Source: CAVXTT01 sp963764685 (lineage in GTDB: Bacteria; Bacteroidota; Ignavibacteria; Ignavibacteriales; Ignavibacteriaceae). From it: a stretch of DNA of 64,000 nt. The notes below the pieces were generated by a model that worked only from the letters and a program-made list of their open reading frames with translations, was not told the origin of the DNA and made no database searches. The DNA lies in NCBI GenBank assembly GCA_963764685.1, contig CAVXTT010000003.1:1-64000 (forward strand). The letters run 5' to 3'. Position 1 is the first letter of the stretch, and the number at the start of each line of letters is the position of its first letter. Shown here piece by piece: positions 53,478 through 63,652 of the stretch. The translations under genes were made by a program, and so were the position numbers.

Positions 53478-56400
53478 TCAAGACCTCCTGCCTGCAGCTT
53501 GTTTAAGTTCACCTGTAAAACACATTTCCATTCCCTTTGCACCCGGCACAATTTCCAGCAGTCCGCCTATCCTCACTGCACGCTTCTTCATTATATCCAG
53601 TCCCCTGGCTGTCTTTTTAATATCATCTTCCTTAAAGCCTATCCCATTATCCTTCAGAATAATTTTTATCTTCCCTTCAGATGATTCAATAAGCAGCGTA
53701 ACTTCCGAAGCACCGGAATGTTTTAATATATTGTTCATTGCCTCCTTAAAGATGAGGGTAAGCTGACGCTTCCAGTTCATCGGCAGGACTATCTTCCTGA
53801 AACCTTCAGGTATTTCATTTACAATGAAGGAGATCCCGGTCTTCTCAAAAAACTCATCACCGAAGTCTTTAAGGTAAACGGCAAGATCAAAGAGTGAGTC
53901 CTTAAGCGGGTCAATCGACCAGACGAAATCCTTGGTGTCATCATAAAGATTATTTGCAGCATCATTTATTTTCTGTAGATACTCTTCGTGACCATTCAGC
54001 GTACCGCTTAATTCTCTCCTCATTATCTCACTGTATAATGATATCTTGGTGAGCTTATGTCCAAGCTCATCGTGAAAATCATCTGCAATGCCTTTTCTGA
54101 TTTCTTCAATCTTCTCAAGCTGCTTAAGCTTTAATCTTACCCTGTATTTATGAATGCTGACTATTGCTGCAGTAACTGCAATTACCGAAATAATATAGAA
54201 CCACCAGGTGCGCCAGAAAGGAGGCGCGATTATAAAAGATACTGCTGCAGGCTGCTCATTCCATATGCCGTCATTGTTGGATCCTTTTACCAGGAAGATA
54301 TATTCACCCGGTTCAAGATTTGTGTATGAGGCAAATCTCCTGCTGCCGCAGTATATCCATTCTTTGTCAAAACCTTTAAGCATATAAGCATATTTATTCT
54401 TCCATGGATTATGATAATGCAGGGCAACAAAATCAAAGGAGATAAAGTTCTGATCGTAGCTCAGTTTAAAAGGAGTTCCGGGAATGATATTCATTTTATT
54501 ATCAAACACTCTCATATCTGTTATTGATAACAAAGGAGGGTCTTCATTTTCAGTAATGCGTTCGGGATAAAATGAATTCCATCCTTCCAGTCCCCCGAAG
54601 AACATTTCGCCGTCTGCTGATTTAAAGGATGCGCCGCCGTTATATTCGAGTCCCTGCAGTCCGTCGGACAGGTCAAAGTTCTTAACTGAATGATCGGCAG
54701 TATTAAAGCGGCTGATGCCTTTATTGGAACTAATCCAGAGATATCCTTTATTATCCGGCTGGATAGCATAAACTACATTATCCGGCAGTCCATTACGTTC
54801 GGAAAACCAGGTAATAGTTCCGTCCTTGTCTAACCTGTTTAACCCTCCTCCATATGTACCGATCCAGAGAGCTTCCCCATCAAAACAGAGCGACAGTATA
54901 TTACTGCTGTTAAGTGTATTCTTTTTACCGGACTCATATTTCAAGGACTTAATTGTTCCGTCTGATAAGAGCTTTATAATGCCATCAGCGGAGCCCAGCC
55001 ATAACCCATCAGCATCAGCTGCCGCAGAGGTAATTGTTAATGAAGATAATTCTTTATGCTCAAATTGTTTATCAGGTACCTTCCGTTCGGATGCAGGATC
55101 GAAAACTATTATTCCCTCTCCCCTTGTACAAAGCAGAAGGTTATTCTTATAATAAAATAAACGGGATATAGATGAGTTTATGCCTGCTTCTTTATTACAG
55201 TTTATAAATTTACCGGTACGTTTATTAAACTTAAATAAGCCGCTGCCTCCTCCGATCCATAAATTATCATCGCTGCCCCCGGCTATAGATGAGATGCCGG
55301 GGACTGTTCCGGTTCCGGTTATTTTATAAACTGTATAGCTTTCCTTCAGGGGATCATATTTGTATAACCCATCAGCTTTTCCGATCCAGGTAATATTATC
55401 TTCATCCTTATAGAAACAATTTATAAAGGCGCTGCCCGGACTTCTCTCTGTTGTATTACTATGAAGCCTGAATTTCCGTGCTTCGGGATTTATTTTATTT
55501 ATTCCGCTGGTATACGTGCCTCCCCAGATGATACCGGTCTTATCCATATACAGGGAATATACCCGGTTATCGGTAAGACCGGATACAGAGCCTTCAACCT
55601 TGCCTGATATTTTATTAAAGATCTTTATTCCGCTTCCCATTATCCCGACAAGAAGCCTGTCGCTGTCGAATGGAATAATTGAGTATATACTTCCGCTGGT
55701 TTCTTCACCGGCATAATCCAGGGGATAATGTTTGAATTCTCCTGTTTCAGGATTAAAACAATCGAGTATTCCTGAATCACTTCCTATCCAGAAACAGCCG
55801 TTATCCTTTAGAATCGAAAACAGTCTCAATCCCGAGGTGCCATCCTTCTTGTTTGTATTAACAGGGTAATCTGAAAACTTTTCTGTCAAAGGATCAAACT
55901 TTACTAAACCGTGAAGAGTACCAAGCAGCAGATTGCCCGCATCATCTTCTGCAGCGCTCCATATATAATCCTTGCTGTTATCCTTGATTTGAGAATCATT
56001 GGGGAAGCTTTGTAAAGTACCGTCGGCTCTATTCAATTTGATCAGTCCGCTGCCGTAGCCGCCTATCCACATATTCTTATTATGGTCAATCAGAACAGGC
56101 ATTATTCTGCTGCCGGATGAAGTCATCAGGTACCTTTTGAATTTACCTGTTTGTTTATCAAAGGAATTAAGCCCGTTCTCGGTAGCTATCCACAGAACTC
56201 CATTTTCATCTTCAGTGATATAATTGATTATGTTGTTGGAGATAGATGTTGAATCGAGAAAATCAGTTTTATAAACATTAAAGCTGTAGCCGTCATAACG
56301 GTCCAATCCATTTGCCGTACCAAACCACATAAACCCTTCCCTGTCCTGGCAGATACTGGAAATGGTGCTCTGGGAAAGACCGTCTTTCAAAGTCAGGTGC

Positions 56401-56480
56401 TCCACGCTCAGATCGTTATTATTGATCTGCGGGAATAGAAGTAGTGTATAACAAATTAACAGTGCTGCGGTTTTTAGCAT
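53478..56480 (-). CDS. Two-component sensor with Reg_prop propellers and Y_Y_Y domain, NarX-type kinase
   Basis: 1000 residues. Signal peptide, then about 14 Reg_prop blades (ICQDREGFMWFGTANGLDRY, EDENGVLWIATENGLNSFD, DKTGIIWGGTYTSGINKIN and so on) forming extracytoplasmic beta-propellers. A Y_Y_Y domain follows (YAYMLKGFDKEWIYCGS, YTNLEPGEYIFLVKGSN), then one membrane helix (WWFYIISVIAVTAAIVSI). The kinase is HisKA_3 type with His in ADDFHDELGHKLTKI. The ATPase has NILKHSGASEVTL and DNGIGFKEDD. No receiver is attached. It partners the LuxR-type regulator that overlaps its end. These sensors often detect carbohydrates; the ligand here is not known. Confidence 0.9.
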   Translation of the reverse strand: MLKTAALLICYTLLLFPQINNNDLSVEHLTLKDGLSQSTISSICQDREGFMWFGTANGLDRYDGYSFNVYKTDFLDSTSISNNIINYITEDENGVLWIATENGLNSFDKQTGKFKRYLMTSSGSRIMPVLIDHNKNMWIGGYGSGLIKLNRADGTLQSFPNDSQIKDNSKDYIWSAAEDDAGNLLLGTLHGLVKFDPLTEKFSDYPVNTNKKDGTSGLRLFSILKDNGCFWIGSDSGILDCFNPETGEFKHYPLDYAGEETSGSIYSIIPFDSDRLLVGIMGSGIKIFNKISGKVEGSVSGLTDNRVYSLYMDKTGIIWGGTYTSGINKINPEARKFRLHSNTTERSPGSAFINCFYKDEDNITWIGKADGLYKYDPLKESYTVYKITGTGTVPGISSIAGGSDDNLWIGGGSGLFKFNKRTGKFINCNKEAGINSSISRLFYYKNNLLLCTRGEGIIVFDPASERKVPDKQFEHKELSSLTITSAAADADGLWLGSADGIIKLLSDGTIKSLKYESGKKNTLNSSNILSLCFDGEALWIGTYGGGLNRLDKDGTITWFSERNGLPDNVVYAIQPDNKGYLWISSNKGISRFNTADHSVKNFDLSDGLQGLEYNGGASFKSADGEMFFGGLEGWNSFYPERITENEDPPLLSITDMRVFDNKMNIIPGTPFKLSYDQNFISFDFVALHYHNPWKNKYAYMLKGFDKEWIYCGSRRFASYTNLEPGEYIFLVKGSNNDGIWNEQPAAVSFIIAPPFWRTWWFYIISVIAVTAAIVSIHKYRVRLKLKQLEKIEEIRKGIADDFHDELGHKLTKISLYSEIMRRELSGTLNGHEEYLQKINDAANNLYDDTKDFVWSIDPLKDSLFDLAVYLKDFGDEFFEKTGISFIVNEIPEGFRKIVLPMNWKRQLTLIFKEAMNNILKHSGASEVTLLIESSEGKIKIILKDNGIGFKEDDIKKTARGLDIMKKRAVRIGGLLEIVPGAKGMEMCFTGELKQAAGRRS

Positions 56481-56621
56481 TTTAAATAATAGTAATTTGG
56501 ACGGATTTAATCTACTACCTGTAAAGGGGGTACCTGCTTTTCAGAAGCTTTAAGGTTCCTGAAGAGTTCAATCACTTCCCGGCTGAATTTAATTAAATAC
56601 CCCAATACCTGTTCCGGTTTC

Positions 56622-59600
56622 TCAAAGGTGTTCAGGGATGACAAGTTTAAGGACATCCTTCTGCTGAGTGAATTTGATACTATTCTTATGGCTGTTCATA
56701 ATATGCTGCATCAGGTGGACAAACTTCTGTTTATAATAATCCTCCTTCTCTCCCTTCGGTAGTATTATAAAAATATTTTTCCTCTGGATAATTACTCTTT
56801 CAAATAATGCGTAGGATGAATAAAATTTAAGAAGTGCCGATGCAACCAGCATCTTTACCTTTTCAGGAAGGGGTCCAAATCTGTCGGTTATCTCCTCCTG
56901 TATCTCGGTTATTTCATCAGCACTCTTTATTGCATAGAGTATCGTGTAGTAATTCAGCCTGTCCATCTGATCAGGCATATAATCATTCGGTATACCGAGT
57001 TCGAAATAAGTATCGATTACAGGATCTGTCCTGTCTTCAGGATTCGGGAGATCCTTAAATATATCTTTAAACTCCTGGTACTTCAGTTCCTCAACTGCTT
57101 CGTTGATTAATTTTATATAAAGATCGAAGCCCACTTCATTTATAAATCCCGACTGCTCGGTGCCGAGAAGATTCCCTGCTCCCCTGATCTCAAGATCGCG
57201 CATCGAGATATTAAAGCCGGCACCTACATCTGTATATTCCTCTATTGCCTGGAGTCTTTTTAATGCTTTCTTATTTATGCCGTCCATAGAAGGGACAATA
57301 AGATACGCATACGCCTGCCTGTCCGATCTGCCGACCCTTCCTCTTAACTGGTGAAGCTCTGCAAGACCGAATCTGTCTGCACGGTTTATAATAATTGTGT
57401 TTACATTTGGAATATCCAGTCCCGATTCAATAATTTTAGTTGACAGGAGCAGGTGGTATTCCCTGTTAAGGAATTTATAGATTACCTCCTCAAGGGCTGA
57501 GGGTTTCATCTGTCCGTGCGCTACACCAATCTTAATCTCAGGAATACTTTTGGTGAGATAGACAGCAAGCTTATCGATTGAATGAACCCTGTCGTGTACA
57601 AAATAAATCTGTCCGCTCCGGTCTATTTCACTAAGTATCCATTCCCTGATCTTGTTAATATTAAATACAGAAACGTGAGTGTAGATCGGCTGCCTGTTAG
57701 GAGGAGGGGTTGCAATAATGGATAAGTCCCTTGCGCCAAGGAGTGAAAGATTCAGTGTCCTTGGTATCGGTGTAGCGGTAAGAGTAAGAGTATCAACGTT
57801 AACTTTTAATGATCTGAGTTTCTCCTTTGCCGTAACGCCGAAACGGTGTTCCTCATCTATTATCAATAAGCCGAGATCCCTGAACTGAACATCTTTGGAT
57901 AACAGGCGGTGGGTGCCGATAACAACATCTACTTTCCCTTCCTGCAATTCTTTTAGTATATGGGTCTGTTCTTTTTTTGAACGGAACCTTGAAAGAGAAG
58001 CAACTCTTACAGGGAACTGATTCAGCCTGTCAGTAAATGTATTGAAATGCTGTTCGTTTAAAATTGTAGTCGGGACAAGCACAGCTGTCTGCTTCCCTTC
58101 CTGGGCAGCCTTAAAGGCAGCCCTTACGGCTATTTCTGTTTTACCGAAACCTACATCACCGCATACAAGCCTGTCCATAGGGTTTTCGGCTTCCATATCC
58201 TGCTTAACTTCCTCGGTTACTTTAGACTGGTCGGGAGTATCCTCGTATAAAAATGAAGCCTCAAGTTCCTTCTGCCAGATCGTATCGGTGTTGAATGAAT
58301 AACCTTTTGTTGCTTTTCTTTTTGCATAAAGTTCTATCAGCTCACGTGCAGCTTCCTTTATTTTTTTCTTTGTACGCTGCTTTGTATTGCTCCAGTCTGC
58401 ACTACCTAATACCGAGAGTGCAGGAGTAAGGCTCTCACTGGAGGAATATTTCTTCACAAGTGAGAGATAATTCAAATTAACATATACAACCCCGCCGGCG
58501 CTGTATAATATCTTCATCGATTCCTGGTTGGTATCGCCGATCTTTATTGTTTCGAGTCCTGCATATTGTCCTATCCCGTAATCCTCGTGTACTACAAAAT
58601 CCCCCCGCTTGATAGCATTCAGTGATTTGGCTTTTGATTTTTTATACTTCTTTGCTGAGGGTAGCCGTGTCCTGTAGGGTTTATTAAATATCTGGTAATC
58701 AGTCAGAAGGAAAAACTTATCCTCCTTGTTTACAAAACCTTTTTTGATAGGAAGAGTTTCAATTACGATTCTTTTTTGTTCAAGAAGCACACCGAGTTCA
58801 GTTCTTATTTCCGAAAGAAGATCCTTAAGCCGTCCCGACTGCAGTTCATTTTCAGAAGTAATGATGATCTCATAATTCTTTACTGCATAATCACTCAGCA
58901 CATTAAAAAGAATTTCATAGTTCGAATTTATGATAGGAGTTTCTGCAAGCGAAAGTTCGACTCTCGGGTTTAAAGAAAGTTCGTCTTCTATTATCCAGGT
59001 ACAGGAACCGGGGTTCCTATATCCATCATATCCTTTTTTCTCTTTATATACAGGATCTGATGTCGTTTCCTCCTGGAAGCTCTCCGGGAATTCATCATCT
59101 GAGACTGTATCCTTTTTTACTTCCTCAACCGTTAATTCCTTATCCCCGTTCAATATGTTTTTTTTATCAACTGTAAGATTTTCCATCTCATAGAGGGAGG
59201 CAAGCACAACAGCATTTTTCAAATAAGAAAAGATATCCGCCTCTCCTGCAGATTTCTCCTCCGGTATACGTCCTGCGAGTGTTGCTGTCTCCGCGTGCTG
59301 TATGGACCTTTGGCTCTCAGGATCAAAGTATCTTAACGATTCAATGAAGTCACCATCGAATTCAATCCGGACTGGACTTCTTTCACTGTAGGACCAGAAA
59401 TCAACAATAGATCCTCTTACAGAATAATCCCCGGGGGCTTCTACAAATTTATCTCTCTGATAGTTCAGAAGATTCAAATAATCCTGGAGGTCATTATAAC
59501 TTAAACCGCTGCCTGTGCTGATCTTAGCTATTCCTCCGGATATTTCTTTTGGATCGGGGAAAGAATAATTCAGAATATCATACATAGCCAGCACAATAAC

Positions 59601-59906
59601 CTGATCGCGGCCGGTAATCTCGGTAAGCTTCTGCTGCAGTCCTTCCGGCAGGAAATCATTTATAGTAAGAAGCTTATCTTCAAACCCCAGGATAGAAAGT
59701 TCAACAGCAAGTTCATCGACTGCCTTCTCATCCGGCAGAAGAATGAAGATCTGCCTGTGCAGCTTTATCAGTTCCGCGATAATGAAACTCTTCGAGGAGC
59801 CATGAAGGGGAGATATAAAAAAAGGGTTTCGTCCTCCCCCCTTTACCTGCTCAATAATTCTTCTGAAGGTTTTATTTTTATTCGATATTTCTGAAACTTG
59901 TGTCAT
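56622..59906 (-). CDS. mfd: Transcription-repair coupling factor
   Basis: 1094 residues, close to the family size. UvrB-like N-terminal module (APGDYSVRGSIVDFWSYSERSPVRIEF), an RNA-polymerase-interaction domain with GDFVVHEDYGIGQYAGLETI, then the RecG-like translocase: Walker A GDVGFGKTEIAVRAAF, DEEHRFG box, TATPIPRTLNLSLLGARDLS, and helicase motifs V-VI LLLSTKIIESGLDIPNVN and LHQLRGRVGRSDRQAYAYL. A C-terminal TRCF domain ends the protein. It releases RNA polymerase stalled at DNA lesions and recruits UvrA. It is transcribed alone, and the spacer downstream contains no clear terminator. Confidence 0.96.
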   Translation of the reverse strand: MTQVSEISNKNKTFRRIIEQVKGGGRNPFFISPLHGSSKSFIIAELIKLHRQIFILLPDEKAVDELAVELSILGFEDKLLTINDFLPEGLQQKLTEITGRDQVIVLAMYDILNYSFPDPKEISGGIAKISTGSGLSYNDLQDYLNLLNYQRDKFVEAPGDYSVRGSIVDFWSYSERSPVRIEFDGDFIESLRYFDPESQRSIQHAETATLAGRIPEEKSAGEADIFSYLKNAVVLASLYEMENLTVDKKNILNGDKELTVEEVKKDTVSDDEFPESFQEETTSDPVYKEKKGYDGYRNPGSCTWIIEDELSLNPRVELSLAETPIINSNYEILFNVLSDYAVKNYEIIITSENELQSGRLKDLLSEIRTELGVLLEQKRIVIETLPIKKGFVNKEDKFFLLTDYQIFNKPYRTRLPSAKKYKKSKAKSLNAIKRGDFVVHEDYGIGQYAGLETIKIGDTNQESMKILYSAGGVVYVNLNYLSLVKKYSSSESLTPALSVLGSADWSNTKQRTKKKIKEAARELIELYAKRKATKGYSFNTDTIWQKELEASFLYEDTPDQSKVTEEVKQDMEAENPMDRLVCGDVGFGKTEIAVRAAFKAAQEGKQTAVLVPTTILNEQHFNTFTDRLNQFPVRVASLSRFRSKKEQTHILKELQEGKVDVVIGTHRLLSKDVQFRDLGLLIIDEEHRFGVTAKEKLRSLKVNVDTLTLTATPIPRTLNLSLLGARDLSIIATPPPNRQPIYTHVSVFNINKIREWILSEIDRSGQIYFVHDRVHSIDKLAVYLTKSIPEIKIGVAHGQMKPSALEEVIYKFLNREYHLLLSTKIIESGLDIPNVNTIIINRADRFGLAELHQLRGRVGRSDRQAYAYLIVPSMDGINKKALKRLQAIEEYTDVGAGFNISMRDLEIRGAGNLLGTEQSGFINEVGFDLYIKLINEAVEELKYQEFKDIFKDLPNPEDRTDPVIDTYFELGIPNDYMPDQMDRLNYYTILYAIKSADEITEIQEEITDRFGPLPEKVKMLVASALLKFYSSYALFERVIIQRKNIFIILPKGEKEDYYKQKFVHLMQHIMNSHKNSIKFTQQKDVLKLVIPEHL

Positions 59907-59953
59907 TACTTTTTTTATTATCTTCTTCCATTCAAAATTTCATCACATACTTC

Positions 59954-60034
59954 ACATAAAAAACATAGGTACACTCTTACGTGCTTCGAATTCTATGTGA
60001 CCTATGTTCTGTCTTCCTATGTGCCTAATGTGGT
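59954..60034. repeat. Inverted copy of the AACCACATAAGGCACATAG repeat
   Basis: ACATAGGTACACTCTTACGT and CTATGTGACCTATG-like words, ending CCTATGTGCCTAATGTGGT. They are the reverse complement of the repeat at 7262-7345 and lie between mfd and murQ. Confidence 0.6.
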
Positions 60035-60106
60035 AAAATCCTAATTTTACTTAATAGAACTTTCCCCAATCTCTCTATCCCGAAACTTGCATAGATTTAA
60101 AATGCC

Positions 60107-60130
60107 AAAAGGGGTTCAACCAGGAACCCC
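60107..60130 (-). terminator. Terminator of the mnmG-rsmG-murQ unit
   Basis: GGGGTTC (60111-60117) and GAACCCC (60124-60130), with TTTT on the minus strand after the stem, 27 bases past the murQ stop. The stem is short but GC-rich. Confidence 0.65.
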
Positions 60131-60156
60131 GGGGGTATATTATTATATTTATCCGA

Positions 60157-61086
60157 TTACAGCTCTAAGGCTTTTTTTACAAATCCGTCTGCGGCGGTTA
60201 ATTTCCTTTGCGCTTCCGCAGAGTCAACCTTAGCAAGTATCATAACAAGAGCTATCTTCACATTTCCACCGGCATCTTCAAGATATTTAGATGCGCTGTC
60301 ATAATCAATCCCGGTAATGATCATAATTATACGCCGGGCTCTTTCCCGCAGCTTATTGTTTGTAAGCTGCAGGTCTATCATCATATTCTCATAAACTTTG
60401 CCGAGCCGTATCATCGAAGCGGTCGTCAGCATATTTAACACGAGCTTCTGTGCAGTTCCACTCTTCATTCTTGTTGAGCCCATTATTACTTCGGGACCAA
60501 CAAAGGGACATATTGCAATATCCGCTTCCTTTAAATTAAATTCTTCCCTGGGATTGGTGGTAATAAAAATTGTCGCTGCACCAAGTGCTTTTGCTTTCTT
60601 CACAGCACCGATTACGTATGGAGTCCTTTTGCTTGCGGCTATTCCGCAGACAACATCCTTATTCGTAACTTCTGCTTTTACAACATCACCTTCACCAATC
60701 GATTCGAGATCCTCTGCTCCCTCCACTGCCTTAAATACTGCTTTTCTTCCACCGGCAATAAATCCTTTAATAAGGTCGTAGGGAGTTCCAAATGTAGGAG
60801 GACATTCTGCAGCATCAAGTATTCCCAGCCGTCCGCTTGTTCCTGCGCCAAAATATATTAACCTGCCGCCGTTCCTTACAGCGTTAACAATAAGCTCTAC
60901 AGCCTTTTCAATATAAGGGAGCTCTTTCTCTACCGCGGCGGGAACATTCTTATCTTCATTATTTATTATGTGAAGGATTTCCTTAATGGATGCAGAATCA
61001 ATATTCATCGATGCAGGATTACGCTGCTCGGTTGAAAGGTTGCTTATTTCAGAAAAAAGAGAATCCTTTGAGGGATCAGAACTCAC
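60157..61086 (-). CDS. murQ: N-acetylmuramic acid 6-phosphate etherase
   Basis: 309 residues. Starts at GTG (61084-61086), overlapping the rsmG stop as GTGA. MurQ cleaves the lactyl ether of MurNAc-6-phosphate in peptidoglycan recycling. Family signatures: TEQRNPASMNIDSASIKEIL, VNAVRNGGRLIYFGAGTSGRLGILDAAECPPTFG (SIS sugar-phosphate loop), EGAEDL, ASKRTPYVIGAVKKA and GSTRMKSGTAQKLVLNML. All are intact. Coupling to rsmG and mnmG is unusual functionally but the overlap leaves little doubt about co-transcription. Confidence 0.94.
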   Translation of the reverse strand: MSSDPSKDSLFSEISNLSTEQRNPASMNIDSASIKEILHIINNEDKNVPAAVEKELPYIEKAVELIVNAVRNGGRLIYFGAGTSGRLGILDAAECPPTFGTPYDLIKGFIAGGRKAVFKAVEGAEDLESIGEGDVVKAEVTNKDVVCGIAASKRTPYVIGAVKKAKALGAATIFITTNPREEFNLKEADIAICPFVGPEVIMGSTRMKSGTAQKLVLNMLTTASMIRLGKVYENMMIDLQLTNNKLRERARRIIMIITGIDYDSASKYLEDAGGNVKIALVMILAKVDSAEAQRKLTAADGFVKKALEL

Positions 61087-61766
61087 TTATTAAGCTCCAG
61101 AAGAACCAGTTTTTTTCCTTTCTGATTCCTTACATTAGACGGCTTATAAAAAAGTTCAAAAATGGTAGATTTCTTTATAAAAGGTTTATACTTCATCAAG
61201 GCCTTCTGGAATTCTTCCTCCAGATCTCCCCCTTTAACAGCTGCAAGATAAGCTTTATCTTTTATTAAAGGCATTGCATAGCGAAGTAAAATAATCAGCG
61301 GGACTGTAGCGCGGCTTACAACAAGATCGAATGAGTTAGCATAGGTAGCAATGAATTCAGGACTTTCAACACGATAATTTTCTGCATTAACATTGCTGAG
61401 TTTCAACTTATCAATAAATTCTTTTACCGCTTCGATTTTCTTTCCGGTTGAATCTACAAGTATACCCCTCATTTGAGGTCTAAGAATGGCAATAGGTATA
61501 CCCGGGAAGCCTCCTCCTGTTCCTATATCAAGGAAATGAGAACATTTTTCCGGAAGAAATTTTGTGATATATGAGGATATGAAGATGTGGTTTTCAATAA
61601 TCCATTCAGCGTCTTTCCTGGATATTAAATTCAACTCCTCATTTTTCTCTTTGACGATTTCTGCAAAGTAGGCTAGACGTTCTATTTTCATGATATCGGG
61701 ATTGAGCCCGTTTTCCCAGTATAACGAGGATAATTCCTTCGTATAATGATCTTGAACATCTATCAT
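61083..61766 (-). CDS. rsmG: 16S rRNA (guanine-N7) methyltransferase G
   Basis: 227 residues from ATG 61766 (a TTG at 61778 is less likely). It methylates G527 of 16S rRNA (E. coli numbering). The SAM motif is FLDIGTGGGFPGIPIAILRP, with HIFISSYI upstream and SRATVPLIILLRYAMPLI downstream, all typical of GidB/RsmG. A 14-base gap to mnmG and four-base overlap with murQ suggest one transcript. The frame is intact. Confidence 0.94.
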   Translation of the reverse strand: MIDVQDHYTKELSSLYWENGLNPDIMKIERLAYFAEIVKEKNEELNLISRKDAEWIIENHIFISSYITKFLPEKCSHFLDIGTGGGFPGIPIAILRPQMRGILVDSTGKKIEAVKEFIDKLKLSNVNAENYRVESPEFIATYANSFDLVVSRATVPLIILLRYAMPLIKDKAYLAAVKGGDLEEEFQKALMKYKPFIKKSTIFELFYKPSNVRNQKGKKLVLLELNK

Positions 61767-61780
61767 AAAAATTCCCAAGA

Positions 61781-63652
61781 TTAGTTTTTCAAATATACCA
61801 ATAATACAGAAATATCGGAAGGCGTCACACCTGAGATCCTCGAAGCCTGCCCAATAGAGCGGGGTTTTACCTTATTCAGCTTCTCCCGTCCCTCTGTGGA
61901 TAATGACTTTAAGTTAGAATAGTTTAAGTTTAAAGGAATGATAGAGTCCTCATATTTACCAAACCGTTCGACTGCCTCATACTGTCTTTTAATATATCCC
62001 TCATATTTTAATTCTATTTCGATCTGCTCAAATGCTGATTTATCAGCTAAAATAGCATCTATATTGTTATTGCCATTAACAAATGTTGCCAATTGTGATA
62101 AAGATAACTCAGGACGTTTTACCAATTTAGCTATCGTCTCAGTTGAATCAATTCCCGGTAAATTATATGATTCGAGGAAAGCGTTCACTTCCCTGGCGTG
62201 GAGTTTATAATTAGAAAAAATATCCAGACCTGAAGTTATAAGGTTCTCTCTTCTCAGCAGATCATCATAAAAAACCTGCTCTAACAATCCCAGCTTAAAG
62301 CCGTAAGCGGTTAATCTCCTGTCAGCATTATCCTGTCTCAGGAGCAGTCGGTGTTCAGCTCTTGATGTAAACATCCTGTAGGGTTCATCGGTTGATTTAT
62401 TCACCAGATCATCGATTAAAACACCTATATAAGCTTCACTTCTTTTCAAGACGAATTCGGGTTTGTTTTGAATTTTCAGTGCGGCATTTATTCCTGCTAT
62501 TAGTCCCTGAGCTGCAGCTTCCTCATATCCTGAAGTACCGTTTATTTGTCCCGCAAAATAAAGTCCTTTGATCAATTTAGTTTCAAGCGTAAGATCAACC
62601 TGGTGAGGCGGGAAGAAATCATATTCAACGGCATAGCCGGGACGCACCATTTCGGCATTCTCGAGTCCTTTTATTTTCTTAATTGCCTCCTGCTGAATTT
62701 CTGCAGGCAGGGAGGTAGAAAAACCATTTACATAGATAAGATCACTGTCCAAACCTTCCGGCTCGAGAAAAAGCTGATGCTGCTTTTTATCTGCAAAGCG
62801 AACTATTTTATCTTCTATAGAGGGGCAGTAACGTGGTCCTACGCCTTTTATTAACCCGGTAAACATAGGTGAGGCAGCAAATCCTTTTTCGAGGATCTTG
62901 TGGACAGTCTCATCCGTGTGCGTAATTGAGCAGCTTACCTGGGGCAGATAAGGAAAATCTGACAAATTTGTCTTATGGGAAAAAGGTTGGGGGTTCTCAT
63001 CACCCGGCTGCTCTTCCAAAATATCAAAATTTATAGTCTTTTTAAGCAACCTGGGAGGTGTTCCGGTCTTTAGGCGTCCAGCTTCGAATCCCATTTTAAC
63101 TAGCGACTCAGTTATTCCAAGGGCTGGTTTCTCACCATACCTTCCCCCTTTAACGGAATTTAATCCGGTATGCATTAGTCCGTTCAGAAACGTTCCGGAA
63201 GATAGTATCAGCGCCTTACAGGGATAGAACTTCCCGGAGGAAGTATGAATTCCTTTTATTTGATTATTTTCCTGCAGAATTTCATCAACCGAATCTTCAA
63301 CTATCGTAATACCAGGATGATTCGATACAACATTAACAGCTTCTTCAGAGTAAAGCTTACGGTCAGACTGGCATCTTGGAGACCATACAGCAGGACCTTT
63401 AGATTTATTAAGCATCCTGAACTGTATTCCAGTTTTGTCAGCCAGCAGCCCCATCATCCCTCCAAGGGCATCAATCTCTCTGACCAGGTGTCCTTTTGCC
63501 GTGCCTCCTATAGCAGGGTTGCAGGACATTCTACCCAGGGCATTCTTATCCATCGAAAATAAACCAACAGAACATCCCATCTTTGCTGCTGCACAAGCAG
63601 CTTCAATTCCGGCGTGTCCTCCTCCAATTACAATTACATCATAATTATTCAT
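61781..63652 (-). CDS. mnmG: tRNA uridine-5-carboxymethylaminomethyl modification enzyme MnmG
   Basis: 623 residues. FAD- and folate-dependent subunit that, with MnmE, modifies the wobble uridine of certain tRNAs. The FAD motif VIGGGHAGIEAACAAA starts the protein. RMSCNPAIGGTAKGHLVREIDALGG, GRYGEKPALGITESL, GTPPRLLKKTINFD, QINGTSGYEEAAAQGLIAGINAA and RAEHRLLLRQDNADRRLT are all family signatures. The gene is next to rsmG, the classical gidA-gidB arrangement near the replication origin, and a parS site lies right upstream. Confidence 0.96.
   Translation of the reverse strand: MNNYDVIVIGGGHAGIEAACAAAKMGCSVGLFSMDKNALGRMSCNPAIGGTAKGHLVREIDALGGMMGLLADKTGIQFRMLNKSKGPAVWSPRCQSDRKLYSEEAVNVVSNHPGITIVEDSVDEILQENNQIKGIHTSSGKFYPCKALILSSGTFLNGLMHTGLNSVKGGRYGEKPALGITESLVKMGFEAGRLKTGTPPRLLKKTINFDILEEQPGDENPQPFSHKTNLSDFPYLPQVSCSITHTDETVHKILEKGFAASPMFTGLIKGVGPRYCPSIEDKIVRFADKKQHQLFLEPEGLDSDLIYVNGFSTSLPAEIQQEAIKKIKGLENAEMVRPGYAVEYDFFPPHQVDLTLETKLIKGLYFAGQINGTSGYEEAAAQGLIAGINAALKIQNKPEFVLKRSEAYIGVLIDDLVNKSTDEPYRMFTSRAEHRLLLRQDNADRRLTAYGFKLGLLEQVFYDDLLRRENLITSGLDIFSNYKLHAREVNAFLESYNLPGIDSTETIAKLVKRPELSLSQLATFVNGNNNIDAILADKSAFEQIEIELKYEGYIKRQYEAVERFGKYEDSIIPLNLNYSNLKSLSTEGREKLNKVKPRSIGQASRISGVTPSDISVLLVYLKN

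Noticed and set aside
53478..56480. Novel hybrid sensor
   Set aside because: Reg_prop plus Y_Y_Y plus HisKA_3 kinases next to a LuxR-type regulator are common in this phylum.
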